Positions 31,867 to 37,362 of a stretch of DNA of 37,362 bases are shown piece after piece; the first letter of the stretch is position 1; each line of letters opens with the position of its first letter. The notes below the pieces were generated by a model. It did no database searches. It was not told the origin of the DNA and saw nothing but the letters and a program-made list of their open reading frames with translations. Source of the stretch: Cryomorphaceae bacterium (GTDB lineage: Bacteria; Bacteroidota; Bacteroidia; Flavobacteriales_D; SKUL01); the NCBI GenBank assembly GCA_007695365.1, contig REDV01000063.1:1-37362 (forward strand). Reading direction: 5' to 3'. The translations under genes and the position numbers were made by a program.

Positions 31867-33693
31867 ATGAGTGATATCATCAAACTGCTGCCCGATTCGG
31901 TGGCCAACCAGATAGCCGCCGGCGAAGTAATTCAACGCCCCGCATCAGCTGTAAAAGAGCTGATTGAAAACGCGGTTGATGCCAATTCAACCCGTATTCA
32001 ACTTGCCGTAAAAGATGCAGGCCGCACCTTGATTCGAGTGATTGACAACGGCAGCGGCATGAGCGAAACCGACGCCCGTATGAGCTTTGAGCGTCACGCG
32101 ACCTCCAAAATCAACGATGCGCAACAGCTTTTTTCTATTACCACCAAAGGTTTTAGAGGCGAAGCGCTGGCATCCATTGCCGCAGTGGCTCAAGTGGATA
32201 TGCAAACGCGCTCACACCATCAGGATGTAGGTACGCGCATCCTGATTGAAGGCTCCAGGGTTAAATCTCAAAATCCGGAGGCCTGCCCGGTAGGCACCTC
32301 CATTGCCGTCCGAAACCTGTTTTTTAACGTTCCGGCACGACGCAACTTCCTCAAGTCCGACCCCGTTGAACTGCGCCATATCATTGAAGAATTTCACCGC
32401 GTGGCACTGGCCCATCCCGATATTGCCTTCAGCCTCACCCACAACGACAACGCATTATTTGACTTACCGGCCGGAAAGCGCAAGCAACGCATTGTGGGCA
32501 TTTTTGGCGAAAAATTCAACGAGCGCATAGTACCCGTTGAAGAAGAAACACCGGTGCTCAAAATTGAAGGATTTGTGGGCAAACCTGAGTTTTCGCGCAA
32601 AACGCGGGGCGAACAGTACTTTTTTGTAAACAACAGGTTTATCAAGAGCGGCTACCTCAATCACGCTGTTAATATTGCCTATCAGGAATTGCTGCAAAGC
32701 AGTGATTACCCGGCTTACTTTCTCTACCTTCAAATAGATCCGGCGGAGATTGACATCAACATTCACCCCACCAAAACCGAAATCAAATTTAAAGATGAAA
32801 AGCTGGTGTATGCCATGCTCAATTCGGCCGTAAAACGTGCGCTGGGCCGCTTTAACCTCACGCCAACCCTTGATTTTGAGCGAGAAACAAGTTTTGATTT
32901 TCCCGAACAGCCCAACAGCCGCGAAGTGCGCCCGCCTACCATCGATATCAACCCCGATTACAACCCTTTTCGGCAGCCAGGGGGAAATCAGGGCGTAAAG
33001 AGTGGTCACAGCGAAGCTTTTCGGAAGCTGCGTGATATGTACGAAGGTGTTCAGAATGATGTGCAAACCATTCAGCAGGATTCAACGGTACCCGGAACAG
33101 CAGCGCTATTTAACTCCGACGAGGAAAAAAATGAGTACCCGTGCTTTCAGATGCACCAAAAGTACATTGTAACGAGCATTCGATCAGGCATACTTTGGAT
33201 TCACCAGCAGCGCGCCCACGAAAGGGTACTTTACGAGCAACTGGTGGCCAATATGGCGCACAACAAACAGGCTACCCAGCAGGCGCTCTTCCCCGACACA
33301 CTGCGTTTTACCGCTGCCGAAAGCGAGCTCCTACGATCTATGCTTCCCGAAGTAAGGCAATTGGGCTTTGACCTTGAAGAGATGGGCAATCAAGGTTTTG
33401 TGGTGAACGGACTACCTGTGGATGCCGCCCATCGCGACCCGCGCTCCCTCATTGAAGAACTGCTGGAGCAATACCAGTTGCACGGTGCTAAAGAAACGCT
33501 GCGAACAAGTGACCGCCTGGCGCGTTCATTGGCTGCAACACTGGCCATTAAAACAGGCCAGCGGCTGCAACAGGAAGAAATGCGCGATTTGCTCGACAGG
33601 CTCTTCGGCTGCGAGGTTCCGGGTCGCTCACCTTCCGGCAAACCGACAATTGTTAGTTTTACCCTCGATGAAATTGACGCTAAATTCGATTAA
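31867..33693 (+). CDS. mutL: DNA mismatch repair protein MutL
   Basis: The 608-aa mismatch-repair ATPase links MutS to strand incision. The N-terminal GHKL domain is intact: VANQIAAGEVIQRPASAVKE, ELIENAVDANST, VIDNGSGM, RHATSKI and TKGFRGEALASIAAV. A linker of about 70 residues leads to the C-terminal dimerisation/endonuclease domain. Its metal motif is unusual: where the endonuclease consensus is DQHA(X)2E, this reads HQQRAHE (H446 to E452), so the usual Asp and His are replaced. The terminal motif GKPTIVSF is present. Nicking may therefore be weakened or use other ligands. The gene is followed after 3 nt by two rhomboid genes. Confidence 0.95.
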   Translation: MSDIIKLLPDSVANQIAAGEVIQRPASAVKELIENAVDANSTRIQLAVKDAGRTLIRVIDNGSGMSETDARMSFERHATSKINDAQQLFSITTKGFRGEALASIAAVAQVDMQTRSHHQDVGTRILIEGSRVKSQNPEACPVGTSIAVRNLFFNVPARRNFLKSDPVELRHIIEEFHRVALAHPDIAFSLTHNDNALFDLPAGKRKQRIVGIFGEKFNERIVPVEEETPVLKIEGFVGKPEFSRKTRGEQYFFVNNRFIKSGYLNHAVNIAYQELLQSSDYPAYFLYLQIDPAEIDINIHPTKTEIKFKDEKLVYAMLNSAVKRALGRFNLTPTLDFERETSFDFPEQPNSREVRPPTIDINPDYNPFRQPGGNQGVKSGHSEAFRKLRDMYEGVQNDVQTIQQDSTVPGTAALFNSDEEKNEYPCFQMHQKYIVTSIRSGILWIHQQRAHERVLYEQLVANMAHNKQATQQALFPDTLRFTAAESELLRSMLPEVRQLGFDLEEMGNQGFVVNGLPVDAAHRDPRSLIEELLEQYQLHGAKETLRTSDRLARSLAATLAIKTGQRLQQEEMRDLLDRLFGCEVPGRSPSGKPTIVSFTLDEIDAKFD

Positions 33694-33696
33694 CGC

Positions 33697-34458
33697 ATGA
33701 GCTACTACCAGGGCGGTGGAGGAATGTTTGCCAATATGCCTCCGGTTGTAAAAAACCTTCTCATCATCAATGCACTGGCATTTTTGGTTTCGCTCTCTCT
33801 GGGCGCAGACCAATGGGGCTACATCCTCAATCGAACGCTCGGTGTGTACTACTTCGGCTCGCCGCGCTTCGAGCCCTACCAGATTATCACCTACATGTTT
33901 ATGCATGGAAACTTCATGCACATCTTCTTCAATATGTTTGCGTTGTGGATGTTCGGCACAAGCATCGAAAGGGCACTGGGCTCCCAGCGCTTTCTGATTT
34001 ACTACTTCGTAACCGGAATCGGAGCGCTGGTGCTTCATTTAGGCGTGCTTCACTATGAGTACATCAAAATCACCGCGGAGCTCACCCCGGCACAAATTGA
34101 AATGGTGAAGCAGGAGGGGCAACAATTGTTGGAATCGGGCAAAAACTACACCCATTATGCTCAAGGCCAGCTGAATTACTTACTCAACATACCGACAGTC
34201 GGAGCCTCTGGTGCAGTGTTCGGAATCCTGCTGGCCTTTGGCTTGCTGTTTCCCAATGTGGAACTGATTTTGATTTTTCTCCCGATCCCCATCAAAGCCA
34301 AGTACTTCGTGATCTTTTACGGGGTAGCCGAGCTTTTTGCTGCCATTGCCGACCGGCCCGGAGACAATGTAGCCCATTACGCCCACCTTGGCGGAATGCT
34401 TTTTGGGTGGATTTTGTTGAAATTCTGGGGTAAATCCTCGTCCAATCCGTACATGTAA
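33697..34458 (+). CDS. Rhomboid family intramembrane serine protease
   Basis: The 253-aa protein has six to seven transmembrane helices. The catalytic Ser is S171 in GASGAVFG and the His is H230 in YAHLGG; the family HGNFMHIFFNMFALWMFG segment in the second helix supplies the oxyanion region. It would cleave membrane proteins within the bilayer; substrates are unknown. A loop of about 35 polar residues separates two of the helices. The gene lies 3 nt after mutL and shares TAATG with the second rhomboid gene. Confidence 0.92.
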   Translation: MSYYQGGGGMFANMPPVVKNLLIINALAFLVSLSLGADQWGYILNRTLGVYYFGSPRFEPYQIITYMFMHGNFMHIFFNMFALWMFGTSIERALGSQRFLIYYFVTGIGALVLHLGVLHYEYIKITAELTPAQIEMVKQEGQQLLESGKNYTHYAQGQLNYLLNIPTVGASGAVFGILLAFGLLFPNVELILIFLPIPIKAKYFVIFYGVAELFAAIADRPGDNVAHYAHLGGMLFGWILLKFWGKSSSNPYM

Positions 34459-35348
34459 TGGGTATTGCCGACGATATCAAAAAGATGTACCGCGAGAGCA
34501 ACATGGTGGGTCGCTTCATCATGGTGAACGTAGCGGTGTTTCTGGCTGTGAACCTCGTCGGACTGATTGAAGTACTGACCCAAACCTCCATTTTCAATGT
34601 GGTGAAGTGGTTTGCCGCTCCGTCCGACCCCATTGATCTCGCTATGCGTCCGTGGACAGTGATCACCTACATGTTTCTACACGAGCGCTTCTGGCACCTG
34701 TTCTGGAACATGGTGATGCTCTACTTTTCGGGCCGCATCTTCTTCGACCTGCTCGGAGCGCGGCGGTTTGTGAACACCTATTTTGTGGGTGGACTGGCCG
34801 GATTGGCACTTTTCATCCTGTTTTACAATATCTTTCCGGCATTTGAGGCCCAACGCGGTGCGCCCATCATGGGAGCTTCAGCGTCGGTGCTGGCCATTCT
34901 GGTTGCCGTAGCTACCTACACTCCAAACTACACGATTTTCCTGCCCATTATTGGGGCGGTAAGGCTTAAGTGGATTGCCCTGCTTTTTGTGGTGCTCGAC
35001 TTTATCAGCATCCGCACAGGAGTGAATGCCGGCGGTCATATTGCGCATTTGGGCGGAGCGCTCTGGGGGTTTTTGTGGGCGCGGCAACTTGGTCGTGGCA
35101 GAGACATCAGCGCGTGGTTCGATACTGTGGTGGGCATTGCCCTGGCCCTTATTCCACGTCGCAAAATGCGGGTAGTGCACAGCAAAACCAAGCCGGCGGG
35201 AAACACAGGCCCGTCGCGCGGCAGCTCCTCCAAAGTCCGAAACGAAGACGAAGTGATTGACGAAATACTCGACAAGATTTCCAAATCGGGTTACGACAGC
35301 CTCACCGAACGCGAAAAAGAAATCCTCTTTCGCGCAAGTAAAAAATAA
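34458..35348 (+). CDS. Second rhomboid protease with C-terminal cytoplasmic domain
   Basis: The 296-aa protein has a rhomboid domain (residues about 1-210) with catalytic S141 in GASASVLA, where the usual Gly after Ser is Ala, and H197 in IAHLGGALWG. A soluble C-terminal tail of about 85 residues follows, ending in the small helical motif EVIDEILDKISKSGYDSLT (DUF6576-like). The start overlaps the first rhomboid gene by 1 nt (TAATG), so the pair is translationally coupled and may act as a hetero-complex or on related substrates. Confidence 0.9.
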   Translation: MGIADDIKKMYRESNMVGRFIMVNVAVFLAVNLVGLIEVLTQTSIFNVVKWFAAPSDPIDLAMRPWTVITYMFLHERFWHLFWNMVMLYFSGRIFFDLLGARRFVNTYFVGGLAGLALFILFYNIFPAFEAQRGAPIMGASASVLAILVAVATYTPNYTIFLPIIGAVRLKWIALLFVVLDFISIRTGVNAGGHIAHLGGALWGFLWARQLGRGRDISAWFDTVVGIALALIPRRKMRVVHSKTKPAGNTGPSRGSSSKVRNEDEVIDEILDKISKSGYDSLTEREKEILFRASKK

Positions 35349-35351
35349 AGC

Positions 35352-36455
35352 GTGAAAAAAGTCGGTGGCATCCTCAAAGCCATGCTCTGTGCAGCCACGG
35401 TGGTGTTCAGTGCGGCCTTGCTGATGAGCTACCTCGCAATGAGGGTGAGCCCAGTTCAATGGCCCGACCTCGCGCTGTTCGGACTAGCCTACCCTCTTTT
35501 CCTTCTCGGCACCTTCGCCACATTTTTACCCCTGCTCATCAAGCGCTCCCGTTGGTTGTGGTTGCCACTAGGGGTACTGGTGATAGGGCTTCCTGTACAC
35601 ACAGGTTTTTTTGCCCCGGGTTTGCAGGCCGCACGTCCGGATAACGAAAAATCCGTGCTGCGAATCATGAGCTATAACGTGGAACTGTTTGGCTTTTACC
35701 AGTTCAAAGTCAAGCTTCAACGACGTAACGCGGTTTTTGAGCAGCTATCCAGTAACCCCGCTGATGTTTACTGCTTTCAGGAGTTTTTCTACACACACAA
35801 AACAGATCGTTTCGCCACGACTGACACGCTGGTAACCCTGCTCAACGCCCCCCACTACCACAGCCATTTTACGCACGAGGTGCTGGGAATCCAGTATTTC
35901 GGGATCGCCACATTTTCGCGCTACCCCATGGTAAACAGGGGGGTAATAGAATTCCCCAACGACAAAAACAACATCTGTATTTTCAGCGATTTGCTCATTG
36001 ACGACCAGGTAGTGAGGGTGTACAACAGCCACCTGAGTTCCATTCGTTTCTCGGGCGATGAACACGAGTACGCAGCAGGGCTTACGGCCGGTGATGCCCC
36101 GGTTGAAAAGCGACGGCTTCTGAAAATGTACCGCAAAATCCGCTCGGCATTTGTAAAGCGCGCATGGCAAGCCGAGCTTATCCGCGACCACATGGCCTCC
36201 TGCCCTTTTCCCATCATTTTGTGCGGCGACTTTAACGACACGCCGGTTTCCTATACTTACCGTGTTTTTAACCGCATTTTGAACGACACTTTCCGAATGG
36301 CCGGCCGGGGAATTGGAAACACCTACATTGGAAATTTTCCCTCGTTCAGAATTGATTACGTTTTTACGTCTGATGAATTTGAGCCGCTCAGCGCCCGCGT
36401 ATTACCCGAAAAACTCTCCGATCACCACGCGCTGCGGGTGGATGTGCAATACTGA
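35352..36455 (+). CDS. Endonuclease/exonuclease/phosphatase (EEP) family protein with membrane helices
   Basis: The 367-aa protein begins with about three hydrophobic helices (residues about 8-95), followed by an EEP domain. Motifs in order are MSYNVELFG, VYCFQEFF, GIATFSRYPM, VYNSHLSS, LCGDFNDTP, RIDYVF and SDHHALRVDV, which supply the metal and catalytic residues. The substrate may be a phospholipid head group or nucleic acid, and the membrane anchor favours the former. The start is a GTG at 35352, 3 nt after the rhomboid stop; this four-gene block with mutL is a familiar Bacteroidota arrangement. Confidence 0.87.
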   Translation: MKKVGGILKAMLCAATVVFSAALLMSYLAMRVSPVQWPDLALFGLAYPLFLLGTFATFLPLLIKRSRWLWLPLGVLVIGLPVHTGFFAPGLQAARPDNEKSVLRIMSYNVELFGFYQFKVKLQRRNAVFEQLSSNPADVYCFQEFFYTHKTDRFATTDTLVTLLNAPHYHSHFTHEVLGIQYFGIATFSRYPMVNRGVIEFPNDKNNICIFSDLLIDDQVVRVYNSHLSSIRFSGDEHEYAAGLTAGDAPVEKRRLLKMYRKIRSAFVKRAWQAELIRDHMASCPFPIILCGDFNDTPVSYTYRVFNRILNDTFRMAGRGIGNTYIGNFPSFRIDYVFTSDEFEPLSARVLPEKLSDHHALRVDVQY

Positions 36456-36482
36456 CATACACTCCACACCACAGAGATGCCC

Positions 36483-36490
36483 TAACTTTG
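36483..36490 (+). promoter_or_regulatory. Bacteroidota -7 box for the final hydrolase gene
   Basis: TAACTTTG is a perfect TAnnTTTG match 13 nt before the TTG start at 36504. It follows the EEP stop (36455), so the hydrolase gene can be transcribed on its own. Confidence 0.55.
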
Positions 36491-36503
36491 GCGCAGCAAG
36501 ATT

Positions 36504-37362
36504 TTGAAAGCGGAAACCTTCCATATCAGCCTCGGCGATTACTCAGCAGCGGTGCACCATTTTGGCCGCAATCCGCAGCATTCTTGCGTAATACTGATTC
36601 ACGGCTCTATTGAAAACGCGCGCATTTTCTTCTCGCGCTCGGGTAAAGGTTTTGCGCCGTGGCTGGCCAAACAGGGCTATGATGTGTACGCGGTTGACCT
36701 GCCGGGAAAAGGAGCAAGCGAACCACGTATTGGCCGCTCTTTCAAGCACAGCCAAACGCGGTTTATCACGGAGGATTTACCCGCTATTACGAAGAATATT
36801 CTTGAACGAAACAAGAGCGGAGCCTTGCATTTTGCCACCCACTCATGGGGAGGCGTGTTGGTTCCGGCGATGCTTGCGCGACAAGATTTCCCGGTGAAAT
36901 CCATGGTGTTTTTCGGAAGTAAGAGGCGCATTTCGGTGATGAACCTACGCAGGATTTTTATGGTAGATGTTATCTGGGCCATGGGTGGACTGGGGATTTC
37001 GGCTCTGTTGGGCTACCTGCCTGCGCGTGCCATGCGTATGGGCTCAGACAACGAACCGCTACCGTTTTTCCGGCAAACCAACCGTTGGGTGTACAGTCGC
37101 CGCTGGACCGACCCCGAAGACGGATTTGATTACGGCGCCGCTCTGCGCAGTAAAGCCCTCCCTCCTACGCTGTTTTTTGCGGGTATCCGCGACCACACCC
37201 TGGGCAATCCGGTGGATGTGGAGCGGCTGATGCACGAAATGCCCAATCCGCGGCACGAGTTGCAAATCCTCGGCAAAAACTACGGCAACGTGCACGATTA
37301 TGGCCATATTGATATGCTCACGCACCACCGCGCCCACGAAGATCATTTTCCACTCGCAGCAG
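36504..37362 (+). CDS. Alpha/beta-fold hydrolase (partial, runs off the window)
   Basis: The frame is open from a TTG at 36504 to the end of the window (286 codons, no stop). The in-frame TAA at 36483 leaves only ATT or TTG as early starts, so TTG is chosen; this non-ATG start makes the gene easy to miss. The fold is recognisable: VILIHGS (oxyanion strand), AVDLPGKGASE, nucleophile elbow THSWGG (S114), a candidate Asp in FFAGIRDHTLG and a His in DYGHIDML. No signal peptide is seen, so it is probably cytosolic. The elbow THSWGG has Trp after the serine, as in some lysophospholipase-like hydrolases. The substrate is unknown. Confidence 0.8.
   Translation, partial: MKAETFHISLGDYSAAVHHFGRNPQHSCVILIHGSIENARIFFSRSGKGFAPWLAKQGYDVYAVDLPGKGASEPRIGRSFKHSQTRFITEDLPAITKNILERNKSGALHFATHSWGGVLVPAMLARQDFPVKSMVFFGSKRRISVMNLRRIFMVDVIWAMGGLGISALLGYLPARAMRMGSDNEPLPFFRQTNRWVYSRRWTDPEDGFDYGAALRSKALPPTLFFAGIRDHTLGNPVDVERLMHEMPNPRHELQILGKNYGNVHDYGHIDMLTHHRAHEDHFPLAA

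Overview
The window comes from a Bacteroidota chromosome, most likely a Flavobacteriales-type marine or freshwater lineage (the lineage is an inference). Three things point there. Promoters follow the Bacteroidota TTG/TAnnTTTG pattern instead of the usual -35/-10. There is a type IX secretion (T9SS) cluster: a PorP/SprF-like protein, a PorE-like lipoprotein and a very large PKD protein with a type B sorting domain. Several gene orders (hpt-adk-obg, small membrane protein-mutL-rhomboid-rhomboid-EEP) are familiar from the phylum. Bulk base composition looks roughly balanced, but the first 2 kb is visibly AT-richer.

Layout. (1) 2-2099: a compact islet bounded by a perfect 54-bp direct repeat, formed by an intact tRNA-Leu(UAA) gene at one end and a copy of its 3' part at the other. 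Its cargo is a 45-aa basic ORF whose stop overlaps the start (TAATG) of a 509-aa dGTPase. No integrase is visible. This is the best candidate here for an undescribed mobile, probably anti-phage, unit. (2) 2477-7203 (+): hpt, adk, obg, a PAP2 phosphatase, fluC and a PafA-type alkaline phosphatase. (3) 7375-8790 (+): a secreted alpha/beta hydrolase. (4) 13213-8808 (-): ABC ATPase, ABC permease, Ppx/GppA phosphatase and an NtrC-type response regulator without a DNA-binding domain. (5) 13340-15269 (+): a full-length homologue of alkylglycerol monooxygenase (AGMO/TMEM195) overlapping a YhhN/TMEM86 lysoplasmalogenase gene, which together suggest an ether-lipid degradation module. (6) 19934-15266 (-): gcvT, comB-like phosphatase, yggS, a HEAT-repeat protein and a peptide-type solute-binding lipoprotein, all overlapping by 4-14 nt. 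(7) 28848-20015 (-): the T9SS cassette, followed by a SiaB-like kinase gene. (8) 31309-28982 (-): an AsmA-like envelope protein and a small Bacteroidota membrane protein. (9) 31520-36455 (+): the mutL operon, then a partial alpha/beta hydrolase gene running off the end.

How the genes work together: most of the window is housekeeping (purine salvage, GTPase, mismatch repair, one-carbon metabolism) with envelope and secretion functions. The large PKD protein is probably exported through T9SS and held at the surface with help from the co-transcribed PorP-like and PorE-like proteins. The AGMO-like and YhhN-like genes probably act in sequence on ether lipids at the membrane. Several TAnnTTTG boxes sit only 5-8 nt before the chosen start codons, so leaderless or nearly leaderless mRNAs seem common here. 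All functions are read from sequence motifs; no database search was run.
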